The position numbers and the translations under genes were made by a program. Below the pieces are notes generated by a model. The model made no database searches. It had not been told where the DNA came from and saw only the letters and a list, made by a program, of their open reading frames with translations. Shown here in pieces: positions 8,521-17,073 of a stretch of DNA of 64,000 nt. Each line of letters begins with the position of its first letter. Position 1 is the first letter of the stretch. Location of the stretch: positions 152,324 through 216,323 of the forward strand of contig JBEKEK010000001.1 in NCBI GenBank assembly GCA_050013875.1, given 5' to 3'. The stretch is from Trebonia sp050013875 (GTDB lineage: Bacteria; Actinomycetota; Actinomycetes; Streptosporangiales; Streptosporangiaceae).

Positions 8521-9243
8521 TCAGGCGGCCGGACCCGGACTGGCGGCGAGGACACAGACCACCGGCGGCCTGAGCGGGAGGGTCTCGGTGCGCAGCTGCG
8601 TGAAGCCGGCGCTCCTGAGCAGGTTCCCGATCTCATCGGCCGCGCCGCGGGACGTGCCTGCCGTGGCGCCGTGGCAGCGGGGCTGGGAGACGATGGCAAC
8701 GCGCCCGCCGGGTGCGAGCCGCCCTCGCAGTTCGGCCAGCCGTTCGGCCGGCGCGGGCCAGAACCCGAGAGAGTTAACGGCGAGGATGGCGTCGAAGGGG
8801 CCATTGAGGTCAGGCGGAAGCTGATCGACAGAGGCATTGAGCAGGGTGACCCGGCCGGCCCGGATGGCAGCGGCGTTGCGCCTGGACGCCTGCCGCAGCA
8901 TTACCGCTGAATGGTCGATGCCGTACACCTGACCCGCGCCCGCGCGGGCCAGTTCGGCGACCGCGACGCCGGGGCCGAAGCCGATCTCGAGGACGCGTTC
9001 GGCTGGCCGCGGACCGAGCAGCGAGACCGCCCAGCGGTTGCGCTGCCGATTGGACGGCCGGTGAGCGAACACCCAGCCGGTCACGCTCCCGGCCGCGCCC
9101 CGGGGATGATGGCCCTGGCCGACGACGTCGCGGTCCAGTACGCGGACGACGGCGATCCCGGCCTGCCCGACCGCGTACTCAACGGCCGCCGTCACCGTCC
9201 GCCGCACTGCTTGTGGCACGCTTCCCTTATGCAGTATTCCCAT
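8521..9243 (-). CDS. class I SAM-dependent methyltransferase
   Basis: A 240-aa protein with motif I VLEIGFGPG at about residue 85-93, motif II region GQVYGIDHS, a later acidic/aromatic segment (FDAILAVNSLGFWP) and a C-terminal PGGRVAIV strand. Methyl acceptor unknown. The N-terminal 45 residues have little family similarity and the annotated ATG has no strong ribosome binding site, so a start near GTG within residues 35-42 is possible. It diverges from the MerR gene with start codons only a few bases apart, so the two are probably co-regulated. Confidence 0.85.
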   Translation of the reverse strand: MGILHKGSVPQAVRRTVTAAVEYAVGQAGIAVVRVLDRDVVGQGHHPRGAAGSVTGWVFAHRPSNRQRNRWAVSLLGPRPAERVLEIGFGPGVAVAELARAGAGQVYGIDHSAVMLRQASRRNAAAIRAGRVTLLNASVDQLPPDLNGPFDAILAVNSLGFWPAPAERLAELRGRLAPGGRVAIVSQPRCHGATAGTSRGAADEIGNLLRSAGFTQLRTETLPLRPPVVCVLAASPGPAA

Positions 9244-9255
9244 GGCCGGCAGTCA

Positions 9256-9723
9256 ATGCCTTCAAGTGCACCTGAAGTCAACCCGCCGGGCGACATGCTC
9301 ACCATCGGCGAACTGGCCAGCCGGGCCGGCGTCTCGGCCTCGGCCGTGCGCTACTACGAAGAACTCGGCCTGCTCCCCGCGCCGGCCAGGATCTCCGGGC
9401 AGCGCCGCTACCCCGCATCGGCGGCCAGGCTCGTCGCCGTCATCCTGCTCTACAGCGACGCCGGGTTCACCCTCGCCGAGCAGCAGGCCCTCATCGCACC
9501 GCGCGACGGCACGCCCGGCTGGGCACAGCTCGCGCGGCGCAAGCTCGCGGAACTCGATGAGCGGATCGCCAAGGCAGAGGCCGCCCGTGAGGCCATCAGG
9601 CACGGGCTGCGCTGCCCCCACGAGGACATCAGGCAATGCCCCAACTTCAACGCCGGCATCACCGCCCGGCTCGCCGGCCAGCCCCTTGCACAATCCCACC
9701 AGCAGTTGCACGGCCAATCGTGA
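9256..9723 (+). CDS. MerR family transcriptional regulator
   Basis: About 155 aa with an N-terminal winged helix (LTIGELASRAGVSASAVRYY, residues 15-34) followed by the dimerisation helix. The C-terminal region has RCPHEDIRQCPNFN, two Cys that could bind metal or sense oxidation, as in other actinobacterial members. ATGs at 9229, 9256 and 9295 are all in frame; the middle one is used here and none has a strong ribosome binding site. It is divergent from the methyltransferase, its likely target. Confidence 0.85.
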   Translation: MPSSAPEVNPPGDMLTIGELASRAGVSASAVRYYEELGLLPAPARISGQRRYPASAARLVAVILLYSDAGFTLAEQQALIAPRDGTPGWAQLARRKLAELDERIAKAEAAREAIRHGLRCPHEDIRQCPNFNAGITARLAGQPLAQSHQQLHGQS

Positions 9724-9929
9724 TCCCGCCCGGCCGCCCGCGCCCGCTTCACCCACCCCATCGGCCGAAGCGCCCAACCGCCACGTGCTACGCAGAACTC
9801 ACAGCTGTCTTGGGGCCAAAGTTGTACGCTCGTCGAGCGCCCGACTTATGGCTATTTGATCGGCGCCCGCGGACCGGTCACCCCACAGGGGTGTTGCCTC
9901 GCCCCTGGTCCGCCGGCTGAGATGGGGCC

Positions 9930-11096
9930 ATGGCAGGAAAAATAACGAGCACACGTCCGCTGCTGAGGCTCGGCCGACTGCAGCTGGGTGCCGCGCTGCG
10001 CGCCCTGGAGCCCGGTTCGGCCGCGTCCGGCCTGGTGGTGACCGCCACCGTGCCGGTGCCAGACGCGCCGACCGAACGGCAGTACGCGTGGGAGGTGGCC
10101 TGGACCGATGCTGTCCGCCAGGCTCGCCAGCTCGGTGCGGATCAAGGCACCGCTGAGGCGCTGGCCGTCGGTGCCGACAAGCCCTTGACGGGCGGCACCC
10201 GAGTCGTGGTGGCGGCCAACGGGGAGGTCCTGCTCGCCCGGTGGGTCTCGCCCGGGGCGGGCGAGGCTGCGGTGCAGGCCGGGCCGCTGCCGCATCTGCT
10301 GGAGGTGGCGGCGACGGCGGCCCGGCGGCCCTCCTACGTGGTCGTGCTGGCCGACCGCGACGGCGCCGACATCGTCGTGCACCCCGGCGGTGACCAGCCG
10401 GCCCAGCGGTTCCCGGTCGGCCTCCGTCCGGGCGAGCAGCACGATCCGGATCCGCGCAGGCCGCCCGGTCAGCTGCACGGGGAGCGGCACGTCACCGACC
10501 GAGAGCCAGAGAGCGGCGGCCGGGCGAACGCCGAGTTCATCGCCGGGCGGGTGTCGGCGGCGGCGGAAAGTGCGGGCGCGCACATTGTCCTCGGCACGGG
10601 CGATCAGCACATTCTCGACGCCGTCGCAGCTCATCTGCCGGACTCGATCGGATCGATCACATTTATCGACGGCGGCCGCGAGCCCGACGGCCTCGACGAT
10701 CACCTCAGCGCCGCGATCGGCGCCGCCCTGGACGGGATCACCGCCGCGGCGATCAGCGCTGTTGGCGATCTAGTGGCCGAGCGGGCCGCGGAGCCCACCC
10801 CGGCCGCGGTCCGCGGCATCGAGGCCGTCGCCCAGCAACTGGCCGAGCAGCAGGTCGCCGTGCTGCTGGTGGCGGCCGATGTGGCCGAGGCCGGGGACCC
10901 CGGTGCGAGCTACCGGATCGGAAGTCAGCCGACCGAGTTCCTGGTAGGCGAGCAGGTCGGCACCGAGGTGCCACTGGAAGACGGCCTGGTCTGGGCCGCC
11001 CTCCACCAGGACGCGATCATCGTGCAGCTACCGGACCGGACCGGCCCGCTGGCCGGCGAGCCGGTAGCCGCGCTGCTCCGGCGCGGTGCTGGCTGA
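9930..11096 (+). CDS. Rv2629-like, baeRF family 2 protein
   Basis: A 388-aa protein with the layout I recall for the bacterial archaeo-eukaryotic release-factor-like (baeRF2) group, which includes M. tuberculosis Rv2629. It opens with LLRLGRLQL, has a middle PSYVVVLADRDGADIVVHPG strand pattern, and a C-terminal region ending in a variable loop and QDAIIVQL. The family is linked to ribosome or hibernation-type stress responses; the exact function is not established. It is monocistronic and convergent with a small DUF6582-type gene. Confidence 0.7.
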   Translation: MAGKITSTRPLLRLGRLQLGAALRALEPGSAASGLVVTATVPVPDAPTERQYAWEVAWTDAVRQARQLGADQGTAEALAVGADKPLTGGTRVVVAANGEVLLARWVSPGAGEAAVQAGPLPHLLEVAATAARRPSYVVVLADRDGADIVVHPGGDQPAQRFPVGLRPGEQHDPDPRRPPGQLHGERHVTDREPESGGRANAEFIAGRVSAAAESAGAHIVLGTGDQHILDAVAAHLPDSIGSITFIDGGREPDGLDDHLSAAIGAALDGITAAAISAVGDLVAERAAEPTPAAVRGIEAVAQQLAEQQVAVLLVAADVAEAGDPGASYRIGSQPTEFLVGEQVGTEVPLEDGLVWAALHQDAIIVQLPDRTGPLAGEPVAALLRRGAG

Positions 11097-11105
11097 GCGC
11101 TAACC

Positions 11106-11468
11106 TCACTGCTTCTTCTCGTTCTTCGACCGCGCGAACAGTTCGCGCCAGTCGCCCTCCGAGATGTCAACGCCATACTTGCCGGCCGCCGCCCGAATTC
11201 GCTGCCAGGCTTGGTCCCGTTCCTCATCGGTGACCCCTTCCACCTGGTCGAACCGCGCGATCGCGTTCCGTACGTGCGCCGCGTCGACCAGCGGTTCCTT
11301 GCGCTCGGCGGGGAAGGCGAACGAGGAGTCAGCCAGGTGATCCTTCTCCGCGGTGCTCAGGCCCTCTGAACTGCGCGGGATGTCCTCTCCGTGCGCGCGC
11401 TCGCGCTGCACCTCGCGGGCCTTCTCGAGGTTGCCCCGGGCAGCCTCTTTTTGCTTTTCGTCTGACAT
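11106..11468 (-). CDS. DUF6582-like small hydrophilic protein
   Basis: A 120-aa, highly charged, soluble protein (MSDEKQKEAARGNLEKAREV at the N-terminus; DERDQAWQRIRAAAGKYGVD near the C-terminus). The ATG has a good GGAGG eight bases upstream. The central segment with LPLVDAAHVRN-like content, here EPLVDAAHVRNAIARFDQV, is typical of actinobacterial DUF6582 proteins of unknown function. A long gap with a shared regulatory motif separates it from the LuxR gene. Confidence 0.65.
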   Translation of the reverse strand: MSDEKQKEAARGNLEKAREVQRERAHGEDIPRSSEGLSTAEKDHLADSSFAFPAERKEPLVDAAHVRNAIARFDQVEGVTDEERDQAWQRIRAAAGKYGVDISEGDWRELFARSKNEKKQ

Positions 11469-11616
11469 CTCAGCACCTCCGTAAGGGTGTCGGCCCGCAA
11501 GGCGCGGTCGGCGAGTCCCTCGGACGACGACGGGCCGATCGATCACGTAGTACTCCTGGTACCCGGGAGCCAGCATCCCGAACGGACGCGCGGCTCGGCT
11601 TACTGACGCTCTTCCT

Positions 11617-11635
11617 GCTAGCCGGTAGCCGGGTT
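11617..11635. promoter_or_regulatory. shared motif GCTAGCCGGTAGCCGGGTT upstream of the LuxR gene
   Basis: Nearly identical to the site at 17005-17023 (17 of 19 positions) and similar to 16201-16220. It lies 77 bp upstream of the LuxR start, in a divergent gap. Confidence 0.35.
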
Positions 11636-11711
11636 TGATGCCTGCCGGGGAGACAGGACTGATTACAGAAGCGATTGTTGGCTATACGCATAGTGAAGTC
11701 TCCGTCTCCCG

Positions 11712-14456
11712 GTGAGCGTCATGACAACTGCCAATCCAAGCCAGACCGGCGATGCCGGGCTCGTATCGGTCCCGGCCGTGAGCGGCGGGATGGTCGTCCG
11801 CGACGGACTGTTCGCCCGCCTTGGGGCAGCCGCGCGCGTCACCCAGATAGCGGCGCCGGCCGGCAGCGGTAAGACCTCGCTGCTGCGCTCCTGGATCGGC
11901 GCGGCGGGACTGGCCGACCGCGCCGCCTGGGTCTCGGTGCAAGGGCGTGACCAGCAGCGATTCTGGGCTTCTGTGGCCGAAGGGCTGCGCGGCACCACGG
12001 TCGGCGGGCCGCTGGTGCGGGCCGCGGTGGCAGCCGATCTCGACGGCTGGGCGGCGGCCGAGCGGCTGCTGGCGGATCTTGGCTCACTGCCGGACCGGAT
12101 CTGGCTGGTGCTCGACGACGTGCACGAGCTGAACTCCAACGAGGCGCTGCGCCAGCTTGAGCTGCTGGTGAGGCACGGGCCCGCCGAACTGCGGGTGGTG
12201 CTCGCCACCCGCCGGGAAGCGGGGCTTGGGCTGCACCGGTTGCGCCTGGAGGGCGAGCTGACCGAGATCCGCGCCACTGACCTCCGGTTTACCCTCGAGG
12301 AGGCGCGGGCGCTGCTCGAGACGGCCGGAGTGGTGTTGCCGGAACCGGCGCTGGCGCTGCTGCACGAGCGGACCGAGGGCTGGGCGGCCGGGCTGCGGCT
12401 GGCGGCGCTGTCGCTGGCTGGGCATCCGGATCCGGAGAGCTTCGCGGCCGAATTCTCCGGCAGCGAGCGCACGGTCGCTGAATACCTGCTGGCCGAGGTG
12501 CTGGAGCGGCAGCCGGAGGAGGTTCGCCAGCTGCTGCTGCGGACTTCGGTGCTCGAGCAGGTTAGCGGGCCGCTGGCCGACGCCTTGCGCGGACGGTCCG
12601 GCGGGGAGCGAATCCTGCAGGAGCTGGAGCAGGCGGGCGCGTTCGTGGTCGCGGTTGATGCGCGCCGGTCCTGGTTCCGCTACCACCAGCTCTTCGCCGA
12701 ACTGCTGCAGCGCGAGCTGCGGTGCAGCGCGCCGGGCGAGCTTCCCGCCCTGCACCAGGCCGCCGCTCAGTGGTACGCCGAGCACGGGCACGTGGCCGGG
12801 GCCGTCCGCCACGCCCAGGCGGCGCAGGACTGGGATCTGGCGGTTCGCTCGCTCTCTGACCACCTGCTCGACCTCGTCCTCGGCGGGCAGGGGGCCACCG
12901 TGGGCCAGCTGCTGGCCGGATTCCCGGCCGGCGCCCGCACGGCCGCCCCGGAGCTGGCCGCGCTGGTGGCGAGCGACGAGCTGACCCGTGGATCACTGGA
13001 GGCGGCGGAGCAGCGGTTGGCCCTGGCGGCCGAGGGATCGGCATCGGTGCCCGCGGATCGCCGCGGGCGCTTCGAGGTCGTGCTCGCCATCTTGCGGTTG
13101 ACCGTTGCCTCGCACCGCGGTGATCTGCCGTCCGTGGTCGAGCAGGCGCAGCGGCTGCTGGCCCCCGCCAAGGGCGCTGCCGCCGCGGTGGCCACCGAGC
13201 CGCTCACCGGGGTCGGCGAGGATCTGCGGGCACTGACGCTGGTCAGCCTGGGTGCCGCCGAGCTCTGGTCGCTTCACGCCGAGGGGGCGGAGCGGCATCT
13301 TGAGCTGGCTGTCGCACTGGCCCGCCGGGTCGGGCGGCCGTTTCTCGAGGCCAGCGCCCTGGCGCACAGTGCGTGGGCGGCCAGCTTCCGGTCGTTCACG
13401 CTGGCGGCGGATCGGGGCACGGAGGCGGCCGAGCTGGCCGAGCGGCATGGCTGGACGGAGGACCCGGCCGTCGCCGTCGGCTATCTGGCCGTCGGGACCA
13501 TCAGGGTCTGGCAACTGCGGCTCGAGGAGGCAGCGCGGCTGCTTGACCAGGCCGAGCGGGCGCTTCGGCCCGAGCTCCGGCCGGCCGCCGGCCTGCTGCT
13601 CGGCCAGGCGCGCGGGACACTGGCGCTCGCGCACGGCCGTGATGCGCAGGCACTGGCCGCTTTCCAGACCGCCGAACCACTGACCGGGCTGCTCGCCGCG
13701 GAGCGGTCCGCCCACCCGGCCGCACTGCTGCTGCGAGCGCAGATAATGCAGGTCCTTGTGCGGCTTGGCGAAATCGGCCGCGCCGAGCAGATCCTTTCCG
13801 AGCTGGGCGAGCAGCAGCGCGAAGGCGGCGAGATACGCGTCGCGATGGCGGCGGTGCACCTCGCCAAGGACCAGCCGCGGGCGGCGACCGCCGCGCTGGC
13901 GCCTGTCCTTGGCGGCTCCGCCCCCGTGACGAATGCCGGCTGGGCCATTCAGGCCTTCCTGCTTGAGGCGATCGCCGGTGACGCCCTCGGCGACCCGGCC
14001 GCGACCGGATGCGCGCTTGAGCACGCGCTCGATCTCGCCGAGCGTGACGGCGCGCTCCTCGCCTTCGTCCTCAACCCCGCACCCGAGCTGCTCCGGCAGC
14101 ACGCCCGGCACCGCGCCACCCACACCGTCTTGATCTCGGAGATTCTCAGCCTGCTGGCCCCGGGAAGGCCACCGGGGTCTGAGGTTGCGGCGCTCCCCAA
14201 GGACCGCGCAGGCCCTAGGGGTAGCGCATCCTCCCAGCTCGCCCAGTCACTCACCGATTCCGAGGCCCGCATCCTGCGCTACCTGCCGACCAACTTGTCC
14301 GCACCCGAGATGGCCGACCAGCTGTGCGTGTCGGTAAACACCGTCAGGACACACATGCGGCACGTGTACGAGAAGCTCGGCGCGCACCGCCGGGCAGACG
14401 CGGTGGATCGCGCTCGCGGCCTTGGCTTGCTCGCGTCTTCCCCGCGCCGGGCCTAG
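11712..14456 (+). CDS. LAL-type (MalT-like) LuxR family ATP-dependent regulator
   Basis: A 914-aa protein. A Walker A motif, APAGSGKTSLL, is at about residue 52, and a Walker B-type WLVLDDVHEL near 138. A TPR-like helical region (about 350-800) follows, then a C-terminal LuxR helix-turn-helix (LTDSEARILRYLPTNLSAPE ... VNTVRTHMRHVYEKLG). Family members integrate ligand binding and ATP hydrolysis to activate transcription. GTG at 11712 or ATG at 11721 can start it. The stop TAG shares CTAG with the stop of the convergent catalase gene. The inducer and targets are not visible. Confidence 0.92.
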   Translation: MSVMTTANPSQTGDAGLVSVPAVSGGMVVRDGLFARLGAAARVTQIAAPAGSGKTSLLRSWIGAAGLADRAAWVSVQGRDQQRFWASVAEGLRGTTVGGPLVRAAVAADLDGWAAAERLLADLGSLPDRIWLVLDDVHELNSNEALRQLELLVRHGPAELRVVLATRREAGLGLHRLRLEGELTEIRATDLRFTLEEARALLETAGVVLPEPALALLHERTEGWAAGLRLAALSLAGHPDPESFAAEFSGSERTVAEYLLAEVLERQPEEVRQLLLRTSVLEQVSGPLADALRGRSGGERILQELEQAGAFVVAVDARRSWFRYHQLFAELLQRELRCSAPGELPALHQAAAQWYAEHGHVAGAVRHAQAAQDWDLAVRSLSDHLLDLVLGGQGATVGQLLAGFPAGARTAAPELAALVASDELTRGSLEAAEQRLALAAEGSASVPADRRGRFEVVLAILRLTVASHRGDLPSVVEQAQRLLAPAKGAAAAVATEPLTGVGEDLRALTLVSLGAAELWSLHAEGAERHLELAVALARRVGRPFLEASALAHSAWAASFRSFTLAADRGTEAAELAERHGWTEDPAVAVGYLAVGTIRVWQLRLEEAARLLDQAERALRPELRPAAGLLLGQARGTLALAHGRDAQALAAFQTAEPLTGLLAAERSAHPAALLLRAQIMQVLVRLGEIGRAEQILSELGEQQREGGEIRVAMAAVHLAKDQPRAATAALAPVLGGSAPVTNAGWAIQAFLLEAIAGDALGDPAATGCALEHALDLAERDGALLAFVLNPAPELLRQHARHRATHTVLISEILSLLAPGRPPGSEVAALPKDRAGPRGSASSQLAQSLTDSEARILRYLPTNLSAPEMADQLCVSVNTVRTHMRHVYEKLGAHRRADAVDRARGLGLLASSPRRA

Positions 14457-15613
14457 GGTTGCCCGCCGCGGACGCCCTTCTCGACCCGCTCGCCAAGGTT
14501 CCCGTCGACGTTGCCGAGGTACCAGAAGGCACGCTCAAGCACCGGCTCGGTCACGCGGTTGAGCAGGATCCCGACGATGTTGCCGACAAGCCGGTCACGG
14601 GCGGCGTCGTCGAGCACGTCGCGGACCAAGGTGCCGGCCTGGCCCCAGTCGTCGTCCTCCGCGCGGGCCAGCAGCATCCGGTCCTGGCCCGCCCCGATGC
14701 CCGGCACCAGGTTGTTCGGCCGGAAGGCGGCCTGCTCGATCTCGATGTCGCGGTCAACCGGGTTGCGGTCGAGGGTCAGCTTGCCGACCTCGCGCAGCGG
14801 ATAGTCGCCGTGCGGCCACACCTTGGTCAGGTCGAACGGGTTGAACCGGTAAGTCTCGGCCTCCTCGAACGGCATGATCTGCATGTTCAGCGTCCAGCTC
14901 GGATGCTCCCCGCGGCCAAGCGCCGCGTACAGGTCCTTGGTGTGATAGTCGGGGTCGGTCCCGGCCAGCCGGTCAGCCTCGGCCTGGGTCCAGAACTCGA
15001 TGCCCTGATCGGTGATGAAGTGGTACTTCACCCAGAACCGCTGGCCACGGGCGTTGATCCACTGGCAGGTGCGGCTGGAGTACAGGTTCATGTGCCGCCA
15101 GGTCTTCGGCAGCCCGCGGTCGCCCATCAGCCAGACGACCTGATGAGCCGTCTCCGGCAGTAGGGTCCAGAAGTCCCACCGCATGTCGTTGGAGCGCAGG
15201 TTGACGGTGGCCAGCCGCCTCTGGGAGCGGATGAAATTCTGGAAGTGAACCGGGTCCTTGACGAAGAACAGCGGCGTGTCGCTGCCGACCAAGTCGTAGC
15301 TGCCCTCGCAGGTGTAGAACTTGATCGCGACGCCGCGGATGTCCCGCCGCATACCGGGGCTGCCGCGCTGGCCGGCCACGGTGGGGAACCTGATCAGCAG
15401 CCTGGTGGTGGTCCCCGGCTGGAACATCGCGGCCCTGGTGTAGGCGGTGGCGTCGTTGGTCACCTCGAACTGGCCGAACGCACCGCTGCCCCGCGCGTGC
15501 GGCTGCCGTTCGGTGATCCGTTCCCGGTTGAAGCGGGCCATCTGCTCTATCGGGTAATCGGGTTGGATTGTTCGCTGGTCATGGAAAATTCCCCCTCCCA
15601 GGGAGACGCGCAT
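14453..15613 (-). CDS. catalase-like protein with internal deletions, probably inactive
   Basis: Clear monofunctional haem catalase sequence: catalytic-His region RQPHARGSGAFG (His about 39), FPTVAGQRGSPG, FNPFDLTKVWPHGDYPL, and the C-terminal DDDWGQAGTLVRD. Two parts are wrong. After GAGQDRMLLAR the sequence jumps straight to AEDDDWG, so about 90-100 residues normally holding the RxxxY haem-ligand motif are missing. At the N-terminus, a good ribosome binding site and ATG at 15582 open a catalase-like MTSEQSNPITR that stops after 11 codons because a deletion has shifted the frame; translation would have to use ATG at 15613. The catalytic Asn of VGNN is also Ser (VGSD). About 386 aa against roughly 480-500 usual. 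Confidence 0.85.
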   Translation of the reverse strand: MRVSLGGGIFHDQRTIQPDYPIEQMARFNRERITERQPHARGSGAFGQFEVTNDATAYTRAAMFQPGTTTRLLIRFPTVAGQRGSPGMRRDIRGVAIKFYTCEGSYDLVGSDTPLFFVKDPVHFQNFIRSQRRLATVNLRSNDMRWDFWTLLPETAHQVVWLMGDRGLPKTWRHMNLYSSRTCQWINARGQRFWVKYHFITDQGIEFWTQAEADRLAGTDPDYHTKDLYAALGRGEHPSWTLNMQIMPFEEAETYRFNPFDLTKVWPHGDYPLREVGKLTLDRNPVDRDIEIEQAAFRPNNLVPGIGAGQDRMLLARAEDDDWGQAGTLVRDVLDDAARDRLVGNIVGILLNRVTEPVLERAFWYLGNVDGNLGERVEKGVRGGQP

Positions 15614-15757
15614 TTCCCGCGAACCGAGTGCTTGTCGCGATTGAGGGGCCAATTCGTGATGAGCGCAAGGAGCGCTTGCACACACCGGTGATTCCCGTCG
15701 GCCTTCAGTGGCTGCCTCAGGTGGGCTTAAGTCTCAAGCTCGGCTTGGTGAGCCGTC

Positions 15758-15776
15758 ATCACCTAGTTCTGGTGAT
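15758..15776. promoter_or_regulatory. operator candidate ATCACC-N7-GGTGAT
   Basis: Same half-sites and spacing as the dyad at 2452-2470. It lies in the gap between the catalase start and the 3' end of the single-domain receiver gene, 145 bp upstream of the catalase. A TTGGTGA half-site precedes it. Confidence 0.45.
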
Positions 15777-15793
15777 CCGGGCCGGCCCGCCGT

Positions 15794-16162
15794 TCACCCG
15801 ATGCGGCCGAGGACGCGGACGATGGCCTGTGCGGACAGCTCCGACTTGACCAGGAATCCGGCCGCCGGGCTGTCGGCGATCAGCCCGCCATAGTCGGATT
15901 CCGCGCGCGCCGAGATCAAGATCACTCCGGCGTTGCCGACCTCAGCGTCCTGGGCCAGGACCAAGGCCAGATCCAATCCGCTTTCGTCCCCGAGCCCGAT
16001 GTCGACGAGGATGACGTCCGGCTGTAGCGCGCGGGCCTGCCGGATTGCCTCGGCGCTATTCGATGCCACGCCCGCTACCGTCATGCCTTCACGCCGCAGG
16101 AGAGCGCTGGCCACCTCGAGGAAGGCGTCGCTGTCATCTACGAGCAGGCACTGTATCGACAC
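15794..16162 (-). CDS. single-domain response regulator (CheY-like receiver)
   Basis: A 122-aa stand-alone receiver. The acidic pair is D9-D10, the phospho-acceptor is D54 (ILVDIGLG), the switch Ser is at about 84 (ILISA) and the conserved Lys at 106 (FLVKSE). It has no output domain. It follows the NarL-type regulator on the same strand by 83 bp, with a shared motif just upstream, so it could be a phosphate sink or adaptor for the orphan kinase at 1 kb (inference). Confidence 0.9.
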   Translation of the reverse strand: MSIQCLLVDDSDAFLEVASALLRREGMTVAGVASNSAEAIRQARALQPDVILVDIGLGDESGLDLALVLAQDAEVGNAGVILISARAESDYGGLIADSPAAGFLVKSELSAQAIVRVLGRIG

Positions 16163-16200
16163 GCGATTATGTTGCCAGGTATACGGCGCCGCCGCATTAC

Positions 16201-16220
16201 GGCTAGCAGGAATCCGGGAA
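16201..16220. promoter_or_regulatory. shared motif upstream of the receiver gene
   Basis: GCTAGCAGGAATCCGGGAAT lies 39 bp upstream of the receiver start and follows the same GCTAGC-NGG-NA-NCCGG pattern as the sites at 11617 and 17005. Confidence 0.35.
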
Positions 16221-16245
16221 TTGCAGCCAGCCGCAGGGCCCGCCG

Positions 16246-16959
16246 TCAGCGGGCGTCAAGGAACCTGAGGACCGCCATCACCCGCCGGTGCTCCGTTTCG
16301 CTCTCCGTCAGGTCGAGCTTGGTCAGGATGCTGCGGACGTGCTTCTCGACCGTGCCCTCGGCGACGAAGATCCGGCGGGCGATGCCGGCGTTGGACGCGC
16401 CCTCCGCCATCAGGGCGAGCACCTCGCGCTCCCTGGGCGACAGGACATCGAGCGGATCGCGTCGCCTGCGCGCCTTGATCAGCTCCTGGACCAGCGACGG
16501 GTCCACCACCGAGCCGCCCGCGGCGATCCGCCCCACCGTCTCGATGAACTCGGCCACATCGGTGATCCGGCTCTTGAGCAGGTAGCCGGTCCCCTCGCCG
16601 CCGGCCAGCAGCTCCATCGCATCCTCCACTTCGACATGCGCCGACAGCACGATGATCGCCGTGCCGGGCAATTCGGCGCGGATTACCCGCGCGGCCGCAA
16701 GCCCCTCGGTGCCATGCCCAGGCGGCATCCGGATGTCGATGATCGCCAGCTCCGGCCGGAGCGAACGGACCTGGGCCAGCAGTTCAACCCCGTTGCCGGC
16801 CTGCCCGGCGACATCGAACCCGGAACGATCGAGCAAGCTGGCCAGGCCTTCACGCAGCAGCACGTCGTCGTCAGCGAGCACGACCCCGGGCGCGCGCCGG
16901 CCCTCCGGCGTGCGGGGTGCCTCTGGTGGTTTCGCCACGATTCGATTATCAACGACCAC
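16246..16959 (-). CDS. NarL/LuxR family response regulator
   Basis: A 237-aa protein. A basic 22-residue N-terminal extension precedes the receiver domain: acidic cluster ADDD (29-32), phospho-acceptor D75 (AIIDIRMPP), conserved Lys in GYLLKSR. A LuxR-type HTH (LSPREREVLALMAEGASNAG ... GTVEKHVRSILTKLDL) occupies about 170-230. It is a typical partner for HisKA_3 kinases, but none is adjacent; the orphan kinase at 1 kb is a candidate. GTG start. It diverges from the FCD-HTH gene over a 115-bp gap with a 16-bp palindrome. Confidence 0.92.
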   Translation of the reverse strand: MVVDNRIVAKPPEAPRTPEGRRAPGVVLADDDVLLREGLASLLDRSGFDVAGQAGNGVELLAQVRSLRPELAIIDIRMPPGHGTEGLAAARVIRAELPGTAIIVLSAHVEVEDAMELLAGGEGTGYLLKSRITDVAEFIETVGRIAAGGSVVDPSLVQELIKARRRRDPLDVLSPREREVLALMAEGASNAGIARRIFVAEGTVEKHVRSILTKLDLTESETEHRRVMAVLRFLDAR

Positions 16960-16999
16960 AATAAGTGATCATCAGCCGCCTGGGATGGGATCCCGCGGA

Positions 17000-17024
17000 T
17001 ACCGGCTAGCCGGTACCCGGATTG
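17000..17024. promoter_or_regulatory. 16-bp perfect palindrome TACCGGCTAGCCGGTA in a divergent promoter
   Basis: A perfect dyad between two divergent regulatory genes. Its right half and flank (GCTAGCCGGTACCCGGATTGG) define the motif seen at 1359, 11617 and 16201. A smaller palindrome, GGGATCCC, lies just to the left (16987-16994). Confidence 0.5.
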
Positions 17025-17073
17025 GCCGCTCGCATGGCCGGCACGGCCGCCTCGAACAGGTGATGATGTCCCC

